Positions 34,680 to 42,821 of a DNA stretch of 55,765 nt are shown one piece after another. A program made the translations under genes and the position numbers. The stretch comes from Burkholderiales bacterium (lineage in GTDB: Bacteria; Pseudomonadota; Gammaproteobacteria; Burkholderiales; Burkholderiaceae_C): the NCBI GenBank assembly GCA_025358485.1, contig JANYJJ010000104.1, positions 1 through 55,765 on the forward strand, written 5' to 3'. The notes below the pieces were generated by a model. That model ran no database searches and had not been told where the DNA came from. It saw only the letters and a list, made by a program, of their open reading frames with translations. Numbering within the stretch: position 1 is the first letter of the stretch; each line of letters starts with the position of its first letter.

Positions 34680-35312
34680 ATGATCATCAAGTTTAGAGCG
34701 GGCTCAAAAAATGCGCCCGCCGCCGCCTTATTGGCCATGGCGTGGGCACTCTCCAACGCGCCTGCAACGGCTGCCACAACCGGCTCGCCTGCCGCAGTCG
34801 CCACGGCCTCGTCGACCGCTTGCCCAACTTTGCTTCAGCGTGAAGTGGCCCGCCTGCAGGACGAAAAACCCCAAAGCCTGTGCCAGTACGCGGGCAAAGT
34901 GGTGGTGGTGGTCAACACCGCCAGCTTCTGTGGCTTCACGTCTCAATACAAAAGCTTGGAGGAGTTGCACAAACGCTACCGTGACCGCGGCTTGGTGGTG
35001 CTGGGCTTTCCATCGAACGACTTTGGAGCGCAGGAACCTGGCAGCAACAAAGACATCGCCGCCTTTTGCGAAAGCACCTTCGGTGTCAAATTTCCGATGT
35101 TCACCAAAACCCGCGTGGCGGCCAGCTCGGGCCTGGCGCTGAGCCCGCTTTACGCCGACTTGAAGCAACGCACCGGCGCATCGCCGAAGTGGAATTTCCA
35201 CAAGTACGTGATCGCGCGCGACGGACAGGCCGTCCTCAGCTTCGCCAGCGATGTCGAACCCACGTCGGCGGCCTTCGTCAAGCAGTTGGAGCAGATGCTC
35301 GACGCCAAGTAA
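34680..35312 (+). CDS. Glutathione peroxidase-like protein, exported
   Basis: 210-residue thiol peroxidase of the Gpx/BtuE family. The N-terminal ~35 residues are a signal peptide (AAALLAMAWALSNAPATAA). Catalytic positions are visible: Cys in NTASFCGFTSQYK, Gln in NDFGAQEPGSNK and Trp in PKWNFHKYV. It is a Cys, not a selenocysteine, enzyme and probably uses thioredoxin-like reductants to remove lipid or hydrogen peroxides in the periplasm. AGGA lies 7 nt before the ATG. It is upstream of, and possibly linked to, the lipid-modification operon. Confidence 0.92.
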   Translation: MIIKFRAGSKNAPAAALLAMAWALSNAPATAATTGSPAAVATASSTACPTLLQREVARLQDEKPQSLCQYAGKVVVVVNTASFCGFTSQYKSLEELHKRYRDRGLVVLGFPSNDFGAQEPGSNKDIAAFCESTFGVKFPMFTKTRVAASSGLALSPLYADLKQRTGASPKWNFHKYVIARDGQAVLSFASDVEPTSAAFVKQLEQMLDAK

Positions 35313-35658
35313 AACCGATCGGTCACAATTTATACGATATAGTAAAATTCGGTTAAATTGCGCTGAAATCGCTTCAAATTTCGTGGAACTCAAGGAACAT
35401 GCTGCGAATCACAAACCTATCCCGGTCACTAGCGTGCGACGTTAATTGCGCGCACGCGGTCACTGCCCCAGGCGGGTTCCTGAAAGCAGGATCCCGCGCA
35501 AATCTCGGTTTTGTGTTGCGCAGCTTGTCGCGTCGTTTTTCAAGCGATGTGGCTGAAATCTCGCGGCGGTTTTCCTCCTCCCTCCCTCCCTTGTTCGCCG
35601 CAAGGCGCTGCGCAACACGCTTGTATTCAACGCCCCACACGGCAAGGGGCACGCGCTG
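35313..35658. other. 346-bp intergenic region before the lipid-modification operon
   Basis: Contains a perfect 10-bp palindrome ACCGATCGGT at 35314-35323 and, just after it, an AT-rich stretch (TTTATACGATATAGTAAAA, about 35330-35348). The latter is a likely promoter/operator site for the operon starting at 35659, but no -35 matching the consensus is evident. The rest is GC-rich with no homologous coding sequence that I recognise. Confidence 0.5.
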
Positions 35659-37008
35659 ATGCGCCGCGTGGCCGTGATCGGCTCGGGCATCTCAGGCCTG
35701 TCGGTGGCGCACGGTTTGGCGGCTTCCGCGAGAGTCAGTCTGTTCGAAGCCGACAGCTACTTTGGTGGTCACACCCACACCGTTGACGTGACGGTGAATA
35801 CTGTTGCCGACGGCAAAACCACCGCCATCACGCACGGCGTGGACACAGGGTTCTTGGTGTTCAACGAACGCACTTACCCGGAATTGATTCGCTTGTTTGG
35901 CGAGTTGCGAGTACAAACTGCGCCATCTGAGATGTCGTTTTCAGTGCAGGTGCCCGACATCGGTATGGAGTGGAGCGGCTGCGACTTGAACACCGTGTTT
36001 GCTCAGCGCAGCAATCTGGTCAAGCCGGGCTTTTGGCGCATGCTGAAAGACATGCTGCGCTTCAACAAAATTTGCACCGCCTTGGCGCTTCAAAACCAAG
36101 AAGAAACGCTGCAACAGCCAATTGCCGATTTCCTCGCCCAACACCGGTTCAGCACTGAGTTTCGCGACTGGTATTTCCTGCCGATGATTGGCTGTATTTG
36201 GTCTTGCCCCACCGATCAAATGCTGCGCTTTCCCATCGCCACCATGATTCGGTTTTGCCACAACCACGGGCTGATGCAAGTGACCGAACGCCCACGTTGG
36301 TTCACCGTCACGGGCGGCGCCAAACACTACGTCGAGAAGATGCTGCGCAGCATTCCCGACGCACGTCTGAACAGCCCCGTGCTTGCCGTGCGGCGCGATG
36401 GCCGCCGCACCGCGCGCAGCTTGTTCGGCGACCCGGTGGGGGCGTGGGTCAGCACCGACCGCGGCACCGAGCATTTCGACGAGGTGGTTTTCGCTTGCCA
36501 CAGTGACCAAGCCTTGGCGCTGTTGACCGACGCCAGCGACGCCGAGCGTGCCGTGCTGGGTGCCATTCGCTATCACCCCAACCGCGCCGTTTTGCACACC
36601 GACACCACGGTGCTGCCCAAACGCAAACTGGCCTGGGCCGCGTGGAACTACGAACGCGCCACCGACGGCCCGCGTGAGCAAACCTCAGTGTGTTTGCACT
36701 ACCTTTTGAACCGCTTGCAGCCCTTGCCGTTTGAGGTGCCAGTCATCGTGTCGCTCAACCCGGTGAAGCAGCCGCGCAGCGACACTGTGCAAGGCGAATA
36801 CCACTACGCGCATCCGGTGTTCGACATGGGCGCCATCGCTGCACAAAAGCGCGTGCCTGAATTGCAAGGCGTCAATCACACATGGTTTTGCGGCGCCTGG
36901 ACGCGCTACGGCTTCCATGAAGACGGCTTGATGTCGGGCTTGGCTGTGGTCAAGGGACTGAAGCGCCAATGGGAGCGTGCCACGCCCCTGGAACCGGTGG
37001 CGGCGTGA
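35659..37008 (+). CDS. FAD-dependent amine-oxidase-like oxidoreductase, first gene of lipid operon
   Basis: 449-residue flavoprotein. The dinucleotide-binding motif VAVIGSGISGLSVAHGL is followed by FEADSYFGGHTHTVDV, then DTGFLVFNERTYPEL, and the C-terminal FAD motif TWFCGAWTRYGFHEDGLMSGLAVV. This COG2907-type protein typically sits before DUF1365 and a cyclopropane synthase-like methyltransferase, as here. In Rhodobacter, members of such clusters belong to the sigma-E/ChrR singlet-oxygen response and make modified (furan) fatty acids; related clusters are light-induced elsewhere. The substrate here is presumably an acyl chain of a phospholipid (inference). The next gene overlaps by one base (TGATG). 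Confidence 0.9.
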   Translation: MRRVAVIGSGISGLSVAHGLAASARVSLFEADSYFGGHTHTVDVTVNTVADGKTTAITHGVDTGFLVFNERTYPELIRLFGELRVQTAPSEMSFSVQVPDIGMEWSGCDLNTVFAQRSNLVKPGFWRMLKDMLRFNKICTALALQNQEETLQQPIADFLAQHRFSTEFRDWYFLPMIGCIWSCPTDQMLRFPIATMIRFCHNHGLMQVTERPRWFTVTGGAKHYVEKMLRSIPDARLNSPVLAVRRDGRRTARSLFGDPVGAWVSTDRGTEHFDEVVFACHSDQALALLTDASDAERAVLGAIRYHPNRAVLHTDTTVLPKRKLAWAAWNYERATDGPREQTSVCLHYLLNRLQPLPFEVPVIVSLNPVKQPRSDTVQGEYHYAHPVFDMGAIAAQKRVPELQGVNHTWFCGAWTRYGFHEDGLMSGLAVVKGLKRQWERATPLEPVAA

Positions 37009-37820
37009 TGAATCTGGTGCCCCCTCTGCTGACCCCTCCGCTCCCGCCGCTGCCGTCTCTGCCGATGTTGGGCGTGGGCCAAGTCCGTCACACGCGCTTG
37101 CGGCCAGCCCGAAATCAGTTTGTCTACCCAACGTATTTTTTGATGTTGCCCATGCGCAGCTTGCGCGCGAAAGCCTCGGCCGAACTGGCCCGCAACCGCT
37201 TCGGCCTCATCAGTTTTTTTGACCGCGACCACGGCGACGGCGGCACCGACAGCTTGGCTTGGTTGGACGCTTGGCTGGCGCGCGAGGAAATCACCGACGC
37301 ACAAGGCGAGGTCTGGCTGCACTGCTATCCACGCGTGCTGGGCTACACCTTCAAGCCTGTTAGTTTTTGGTATTGCCACAGGGCCGACAACTCGCTCGCT
37401 GCCATCGTTGTGGAAGTCAACAACACCTTTGGTGAGCGGCACTGCTACTTGCTCAGCGGCCCCGACTTGGCCTACGGCCGCGAGCTGCGCGCCAACAAGG
37501 TTTTTCATGTGTCGCCGTTTTGCGATGTGATCGGCAGCTACCGCTTTCGCTTCATGCGCACCGACGCACAAGCCGGTGAAGCTGCGCGCACTGTGGTGCG
37601 ACTCGACCACGACACCGCCGAAGGCCCTTTGATTCAAACCAGCGTGTCGGGCAGGCTCGTTGCGCTGTCGCCGCGCAGCATCCGGAGTGCCTTTTTTGGC
37701 ATGCCCATGATGACGCTGATGGTCATCGCGCGCATTCATTGGCAGGCCGCGCGTTTGTGGTTCAAACGCGTGCCTTTCTTTCGCAAACCTGCGCCACCGA
37801 CAGCGTTTTTGACGCGCTGA
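37008..37820 (+). CDS. DUF1365 family protein
   Basis: 270-residue protein of unknown biochemical function (COG3496). Family blocks visible: GQVRHTRLRPARNQFVYPTY near residue 20, FGLISFFDRDHGDG near 65, LGYTFKPVSFWYCHR near 117, VEVNNTFGERHCYLL and ANKVFHVSPFCDVIGSYRFRF. The ATG at 37008 is taken because it overlaps the preceding stop (TGATG). It is invariably found with the FAD oxidoreductase and the cyclopropane synthase-like gene, so a role in the same acyl-chain modification is likely. Confidence 0.9.
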   Translation: MNLVPPLLTPPLPPLPSLPMLGVGQVRHTRLRPARNQFVYPTYFLMLPMRSLRAKASAELARNRFGLISFFDRDHGDGGTDSLAWLDAWLAREEITDAQGEVWLHCYPRVLGYTFKPVSFWYCHRADNSLAAIVVEVNNTFGERHCYLLSGPDLAYGRELRANKVFHVSPFCDVIGSYRFRFMRTDAQAGEAARTVVRLDHDTAEGPLIQTSVSGRLVALSPRSIRSAFFGMPMMTLMVIARIHWQAARLWFKRVPFFRKPAPPTAFLTR

Positions 37821-37856
37821 AGCGATTGTTTTTTACCTTGCCGCCACCTTGACGAC

Positions 37857-39092
37857 ATGACCACCACCACCTCATCTTCCGCTGCTTCATCTTTGGCTTT
37901 GCCGCAGTCCGCACCGCCAGCGGCGCGCGCCGTCTTTCGCCTGCTCAAAAACTTGAGGCACGGCACGCTGGATGTCTTCATGCCCGACGGCAGCGCCGCG
38001 CGCTTTGGGCATCCGGTGGAAGGCGAGCTGCGCGCGGTGTTGAACTTGCGCAACTGGAATGTCTGCTCGGCGGCCTTGAAGTCGGGCGATATTGGCTTTG
38101 CCGAAAGTTTCATCGCGGGCGACTGGAGCAGCACCGACCTGACCAGCTTGCTCAAGCTTTTTATCGCCAATCGCGATGAGGTTGAGACTGTCATTTACGG
38201 CAGTTGGTGGGGCTCGCTGTTGCACCGCGCCAAGCATTTGTTCAACCGCAATTCGCGCAGCGGCAGTCAAAAAAACATCCATGCCCATTACGATTTGGGC
38301 AATGAGTTTTATCGCCTGTGGCTGGACCCGACGATGAACTATTCCAGCGCCTGGTTTGAAGGCGACACAGCGCGGCCCATGGTGGACGCGCAGTGGGCCA
38401 AGGTGCGCCGCTCGCTGTCTGAATGCGGCGTGAAAGCCGGTGACCGCGTGCTGGAGATTGGCTGCGGTTGGGGCGCATTGGCCGAATGCGCGGCGCGTGA
38501 GTTTGGTGCCAGCGTGACTGGCGTGACCCTGTCGAAAGAGCAACTCGCTTGGGGCCAAAAACGCCTGAGCGATGCCGCCTTGCCAGGCGAGTTGCGCTAC
38601 CAGGATTACCGCGACATCGCAGACGGCCCGTTTGATGCCGTCACCTCCATCGAGATGTTTGAAGCGGTGGGTCGCGAGTACTGGCCCAGCTTTTTTGAGA
38701 CGCTGAAAACGCAGCTCAAACCCGGCGCCAAAGCCTGCGTGCAAAGCATCACCTTGCGTGACGATCTGTTCGAGCGTTACATCAAGTCCACCGATTTCAT
38801 TCAGCAGTACATCTTCCCTGGAGGTTTGTTGCCCAGCCCGTATGAGTTCCGCAAAGCGGCGGCGGCGGCAGGCCTGAAAGTGGTGAACGAGCTCGATTTT
38901 GGGTTGGACTACGCCGAAACGCTGAAGCGTTGGCGCGACAAGTTTTTGAGCCAAGACACGGCTGTGCGCAAGCTCGGTTTCGACACACGCTTCATGCGCA
39001 TTTGGGAGTTTTATTTGGCGTATTGCGAAGCGGCGTTTGCCACCGGCAACACCAGCGTCATGCAGTTCACATTGCAGCGAGACAGCACATGA
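37857..39092 (+). CDS. Cyclopropane-fatty-acyl-phospholipid synthase family methyltransferase
   Basis: 411-residue SAM-dependent enzyme that methylates double bonds in phospholipid acyl chains. After a Ser/Thr/Ala-rich N-terminus come FAESFIAGDWSSTDLTSLL, HYDLGNEFYRLWLDPTMNYSSAW, the SAM motif VLEIGCGWGALAE and SIEMFEAVGREYW. The C-terminal part has FIQQYIFPGGLLPS and FLAYCEAAF. It could be a true cyclopropane synthase or the UfaM-like methylase of furan-fatty-acid synthesis; the operon context favours the latter type, but sequence alone does not decide. Its stop overlaps the next start (ATGA). Confidence 0.92.
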   Translation: MTTTTSSSAASSLALPQSAPPAARAVFRLLKNLRHGTLDVFMPDGSAARFGHPVEGELRAVLNLRNWNVCSAALKSGDIGFAESFIAGDWSSTDLTSLLKLFIANRDEVETVIYGSWWGSLLHRAKHLFNRNSRSGSQKNIHAHYDLGNEFYRLWLDPTMNYSSAWFEGDTARPMVDAQWAKVRRSLSECGVKAGDRVLEIGCGWGALAECAAREFGASVTGVTLSKEQLAWGQKRLSDAALPGELRYQDYRDIADGPFDAVTSIEMFEAVGREYWPSFFETLKTQLKPGAKACVQSITLRDDLFERYIKSTDFIQQYIFPGGLLPSPYEFRKAAAAAGLKVVNELDFGLDYAETLKRWRDKFLSQDTAVRKLGFDTRFMRIWEFYLAYCEAAFATGNTSVMQFTLQRDST

Positions 39093-39673
39093 AGCTATTG
39101 CTTAATCAGTCCAAGCGCGCTGGCTTTGCGGTTGTTGCCGCCGCCCTTGCCGCGGTTTTGATCAGTGTTGCAAGCACCACCTACGCCCAGGTTACCGCCC
39201 CAGAAGTCAGCACCGAACTGAGCGCCGCCAAATTGTCGGGTCAAGGCAAGCTCACCTACTTCGGTCTGCACGTCTACGACGCGCGGCTGTGGGTGCAAGA
39301 CGGATTCAAGGCGAGCGACTTCGCGCGCGCACCGTTGGCGTTGGAATTGGAATACGCGCGCACGCTTTACGGCAAGCTGATTGCCGAGCGCTCGTTGGAA
39401 GAGATGAAGCGCGGCGGTGAGGTCACCGAGGCCAAAGCCGCTGAGTGGTTGGCGCAAATGAAAACGCTGTTCACCGACGTGAACAAGGGCGACCGCATCA
39501 CCGGCGTCCAAGTGCCAGGTGTGGCCACGCGCGTGTTCATCAACGGCAAGTTGCGCGGCGAAGTGCGCGACGCCGAGTTCACCAAACTGTTCTTCGGCAT
39601 TTGGTTGTCACCGCGCACCTCTGAGCCCAAATTGCGTGAGGCTTTGTTGGGGTCCGCGCGCCCCGCACAGTGA
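39089..39673 (+). CDS. Chalcone isomerase-like exported protein
   Basis: 194-residue protein with a signal peptide (residues about 10-33, ending STTYAQ) and the chalcone isomerase-like fold: GKLTYFGLHVYDARLWV, LALELEYARTLYGKLIAERSLEEM and GVATRVFINGKLRGEV, with FFGIWLSPRTSEPKLREALLG at the C-terminus. Bacterial members have no known chalcone substrate and are thought to bind fatty acids. It is coupled by ATGA overlap upstream and by GTGA overlap (39670-39673) to the MFS gene downstream. Confidence 0.85.
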   Translation: MKLLLNQSKRAGFAVVAAALAAVLISVASTTYAQVTAPEVSTELSAAKLSGQGKLTYFGLHVYDARLWVQDGFKASDFARAPLALELEYARTLYGKLIAERSLEEMKRGGEVTEAKAAEWLAQMKTLFTDVNKGDRITGVQVPGVATRVFINGKLRGEVRDAEFTKLFFGIWLSPRTSEPKLREALLGSARPAQ

Positions 39674-40986
39674 CAACTAACTTTCCCTCGACCTCGACCA
39701 CCGCGTCACGCTGGGCTCAAGGCGCGGCCTACGGCGGCTTGGGCTTGCCGTTGGCCTTTGTGGCGCTGCCCTTGTACGTGGTTTTGCCCAACCACTACGC
39801 CAGCGAGTTCGGCATTCCTTTGGCCGTGCTCGGCGCGGTGCTGCTGGCCGCGCGCTTGCTCGATGCGGTGGCCGATCCCTGGATAGGACGTTGGGCAGAT
39901 CACCTCTTTGCACGCAGCGCACGCAGCGCTTGGATGGTCATGGCGGCAGCGGCGGTGGTGCTGGCCATCGGTTTTCGCGCCTTGTTTTTTCCGGCTGTGC
40001 AAGGCAGCACGGCCTTGCTGTGGTGGTGCGCGGGTGGTTTGGCAGTGACTTACCTGAGCTTCAGCGTGATGACCGTCATCCACCAAAGCTGGGGCGCGCG
40101 CTTGGGCGGCAACGACGCACAGCGTGCACGCATCGTGGCGTGGCGCGAAGGCTTGGCGTTGGTGGGCGTGATGGTGGCCAGCGTGTTGCCGTCGGTCTAC
40201 GGCTTGGGCGTGACGACGGTGGTGTTTGCGATTTTGTTGGTACTGGGCTGGGCGGTGCTGCGTGGCGCGCCGCAACCCTTCGCACAGTCAAGCACACAAC
40301 CAAACGCACAACCAAGCACACATCCAAGCGCAGGCATGCACCTGCCCCTGAGTTTGCCGTTTCGCAACCCTGCCTTTCGCACCTTGCTGGCGGTGTATTT
40401 GGTCAACGGAATTGCCAGCGCCGTGCCTGCGACATTGGTGCTTTTTTTCATCCGCGACCGCCTTCAGGCACCCACGTATGAACCGCTGTTCTTGGCCAGC
40501 TACTTCGCTGCCGGGGCCTTGTCGATACCGCTGTGGGTGCGCGCCGTGAAGCGCTTCGGCCTGTCGCCGGTGTGGCTGGTCAGCATGCTGTTGGCGATTG
40601 CCGTGTTCACCAGCGCAGCGTGGTTGGGCGCGGGCGACGTGGCCGCTTTCACGGCCGTCTGCGTCCTCAGCGGCGTGGCTTTGGGTGCCGACCTCACCTT
40701 GCCCAGCGCTTTGCTGGCTGGGGTCATACAACGCGCGGGGCACAGCGGCCAGGCAGAAGGTGCCTACTTCGGTTGGTGGAACTTCGCCACCAAGCTGAAC
40801 TTGGCGTTGGCAGCCGGTGTGGCGCTGCCCTTGCTGCAAGTTTTTGCTTATGCGCCAGGCCGCCAAACCGAGCAAGCTTTGGCGGCCTTGACCATCGCTT
40901 ACTGCGTGCTGCCCTGTGTTTTGAAATTGATGGCCGCCGCGCTGCTGTACTTCACCTGGATCAAACGCTTTAGGAGCACTGAATGA
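39670..40986 (+). CDS. MFS transporter (GPH-like)
   Basis: 438-residue membrane protein with about 12 hydrophobic segments. It starts at GTG 39670, overlapping the preceding stop. The N-terminal half has LLAARLLDAVADPWIGRWADH, the GPH/MelB-like loop. The central loop between the halves (residues about 205-220, SSTQPNAQPSTHPSAG) is coded by a 12-bp tandem repeat. A similar transporter occurs in the homologous lipid operons of other bacteria; its substrate is unknown, perhaps a lipid or lysolipid. Confidence 0.87.
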   Translation: MTTNFPSTSTTASRWAQGAAYGGLGLPLAFVALPLYVVLPNHYASEFGIPLAVLGAVLLAARLLDAVADPWIGRWADHLFARSARSAWMVMAAAAVVLAIGFRALFFPAVQGSTALLWWCAGGLAVTYLSFSVMTVIHQSWGARLGGNDAQRARIVAWREGLALVGVMVASVLPSVYGLGVTTVVFAILLVLGWAVLRGAPQPFAQSSTQPNAQPSTHPSAGMHLPLSLPFRNPAFRTLLAVYLVNGIASAVPATLVLFFIRDRLQAPTYEPLFLASYFAAGALSIPLWVRAVKRFGLSPVWLVSMLLAIAVFTSAAWLGAGDVAAFTAVCVLSGVALGADLTLPSALLAGVIQRAGHSGQAEGAYFGWWNFATKLNLALAAGVALPLLQVFAYAPGRQTEQALAALTIAYCVLPCVLKLMAAALLYFTWIKRFRSTE

Positions 40987-41525
40987 AACCACGCCATTGG
41001 ATATCTGCCCTGTTGATCGCCGCTGCGTCTGTTGCGCTGAGCGGCTGTGCGTCAGCGCCGGTGCCGTCTGATTACGCCGCCCAAACGCCGGTGTTCGACC
41101 TCAAAACCTACTTCAACGGCAACATCACCGCCTACGGTGTGTTCACCGACCGCAGCGGCAAAGTGGCGCGCCGCTTCACGGTTGACATGAACTGCACCTG
41201 GGCAGGCAACGACGGCGTGTTGGACGAAAACTTCACCTACAGCGACGGCACCAAAGAGCGCCGCGTGTGGCGCATCAAGCGCGGTGAAAACGGCAAATAC
41301 ACCGGCACCGCAGACGACGTTGTGGGCGTCGCCTTGGGCCAAGCCTCGGGCAACGCCTTGCAGTGGGGCTACACCCTGCGCTTGCCGGTGGACGGCAGCG
41401 TGTATGAAGTTCAGTTTGACGACTGGATGTATTTGATGAGCGAGCGCGTGCTGCTGAACAAGGCTGTGATGAGCAAGTTCGGCATCCGCTTGGGTGAAGT
41501 CACCCTGTCTTTTTACAAGAACTGA
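40983..41525 (+). CDS. DUF3833 family lipoprotein
   Basis: 180-residue protein with a lipoprotein signal (WISALLIAAASVALSGCAS, lipobox LSGC, Cys near residue 22). Family blocks are FNGNITAYGVFTDRSGKVARRF and YEVQFDDWMYLMSERVLLNK. Calycin-like folds are expected, and such proteins could carry lipids at the envelope (inference). Its start overlaps the MFS stop (ATGA), continuing the coupled operon. Confidence 0.88.
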   Translation: MKPRHWISALLIAAASVALSGCASAPVPSDYAAQTPVFDLKTYFNGNITAYGVFTDRSGKVARRFTVDMNCTWAGNDGVLDENFTYSDGTKERRVWRIKRGENGKYTGTADDVVGVALGQASGNALQWGYTLRLPVDGSVYEVQFDDWMYLMSERVLLNKAVMSKFGIRLGEVTLSFYKN

Positions 41526-41553
41526 CTACGCAACTGAAACGGCGATTGAATCT

Positions 41554-42327
41554 ATGTCACTGAACCCCCGCATCACCGAATGGAAAGACCGCACCGTGTG
41601 GCTGGTGGGCGCGTCCAGCGGCATCGGCCGCGCCACCGCTGAAGCGCTGCATGCACGCGGTGCCAACGTGGTCGTGTCGGCCCGCAATGCAGACGCTATG
41701 GTCGCGTTCGAGCGGCAGTGTGCGGGCAGCTTGGGCATTGCGCTGGACGCCACCGACCGCGACGCCATGCGCAACGCGGCACAGCGCATCGAGACACGAT
41801 TCGGTCGCATCGACCTTGCCGTCTACTGCGCTGGCCACTACAAAGCCTTGCGCGCGACCCAGTTCGACCTGGATGAAATGCTCAAACACCAACAGGTCAA
41901 TTACGTGGGCGCGCTGCACATGATCGACGCCGTGATGGCGATGTTGCTCAAGCAAAAAGCGGGTCACCTCAGCTTGATTTCCAGCGTGGCCGGGTATCGA
42001 GGTTTGCCGCAGTCTTTGGGTTACGGGCCGACCAAAGCCGCGCTCATCAACTTGGCGCAAACGCTCTACCTCGACTTGGAGCCACTTGGCATCGGCTGCT
42101 CGGTCATCAACCCCGGCTTTGTCGAGACGCCGCTCACCGCGCAAAACAAGTTCGCCATGCCCGCGCTCATCACGCCCGCACAAGCCGCAACTGAGATTTT
42201 GAAAGGCTGGGCCGCCGGTGATTTTGAGATCGACTTCCCTAAGCGCTTCACGTTGATGATGCGCGCCATGAGCCACCTGCCAGACGGCTTGTATTTCAAG
42301 CTGATACGGCGCGCCACCGGGCTGTGA
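41554..42327 (+). CDS. Short-chain dehydrogenase/reductase of the lipid operon
   Basis: 257-residue NAD(P)-dependent SDR. The cofactor motif is WLVGASSGIGRATAEAL (TGxxxGxG type); also visible are the catalytic Ser in SLISSVAGYRG and the YxxxK in LGYGPTKAALINL, and GCSVINPGFVETPLT after it. The ATG at 41554 is selected because it begins the conserved domain; the frame is open into the preceding gene. The C-terminal region KRFTLMMRAMSHLPDGLYF is typical of SDRs in this operon type. Substrate unknown. Confidence 0.9.
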   Translation: MSLNPRITEWKDRTVWLVGASSGIGRATAEALHARGANVVVSARNADAMVAFERQCAGSLGIALDATDRDAMRNAAQRIETRFGRIDLAVYCAGHYKALRATQFDLDEMLKHQQVNYVGALHMIDAVMAMLLKQKAGHLSLISSVAGYRGLPQSLGYGPTKAALINLAQTLYLDLEPLGIGCSVINPGFVETPLTAQNKFAMPALITPAQAATEILKGWAAGDFEIDFPKRFTLMMRAMSHLPDGLYFKLIRRATGL

Positions 42328-42328
42328 C

Positions 42329-42799
42329 GTGAGCGTTGAGATGGGCCTAGAAATGGGCGTTGCAGCCCGAAGCGGCGACCCTCGCGTAGACGCCATCGTC
42401 CACGCTTTCGAGCACCTTCAGCGCGACGATGTGCAGCGCTTGGGCAGTCTGTACGCCACAGACGCGCACTTCAAAGACCCGTTCAACGAAGTGCAAGGCG
42501 TGGCCGCCATTCAAGCCGTCTTCGCCCACATGTTTGTGGCCCTGAACGAGCCGCGCTTTGTGGTGCACGACATCATCTGCCGTGGTGACCAGTGTTTCCT
42601 GAGTTGGGACTTCATCTTCCGCTTCAAGCGCTTCAGCACCGAGCTGCAAACCGTGCGCGGCAGTTCCCACTTAAAGCTCAACGCACAAGGCCTCATCACC
42701 CTGCACCGCGACTATTGGGACGCCGCCGAGGAGCTGTACGAAAAGCTCCCCGTGGTGGCCACACTCATGCGCTGGTTGAAACGCCGCGCGAACAGTTAG
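42329..42799 (+). CDS. NTF2/SnoaL-like protein, last gene of lipid operon
   Basis: 156-residue protein of the nuclear-transport-factor-2-like fold: VDAIVHAFEHLQRDDVQRLGSLYATDAHFKDPFNEVQG, then FVVHDIICRGDQCFLSWDF and HRDYWDAAEELYEKLP. Such small cone-shaped domains bind or isomerise hydrophobic ligands. The GTG at 42329 directly follows the SDR stop; ATG 42341 is an alternative start. No terminator is evident before the convergent phnD-like gene, 22 bases away. Confidence 0.85.
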   Translation: MSVEMGLEMGVAARSGDPRVDAIVHAFEHLQRDDVQRLGSLYATDAHFKDPFNEVQGVAAIQAVFAHMFVALNEPRFVVHDIICRGDQCFLSWDFIFRFKRFSTELQTVRGSSHLKLNAQGLITLHRDYWDAAEELYEKLPVVATLMRWLKRRANS

Positions 42800-42821
42800 C
42801 TTTGTAAAAAGCAGGCTGCGC

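Noticed and set aside
34361..34696. Plus-strand open frames with VYQCVYQ-like repeats upstream of gpx
   Set aside because: They arise from the 12-bp repeat and from the antisense strand of the MerR pseudogene; no independent coding evidence.
35399..35659. Open frame of 86 codons with AAGGA upstream in the gap before the FAD oxidoreductase gene
   Set aside because: Its product is Arg/Ser-rich with no recognisable family, and it runs into the next gene's start; it is more likely noncoding promoter sequence.
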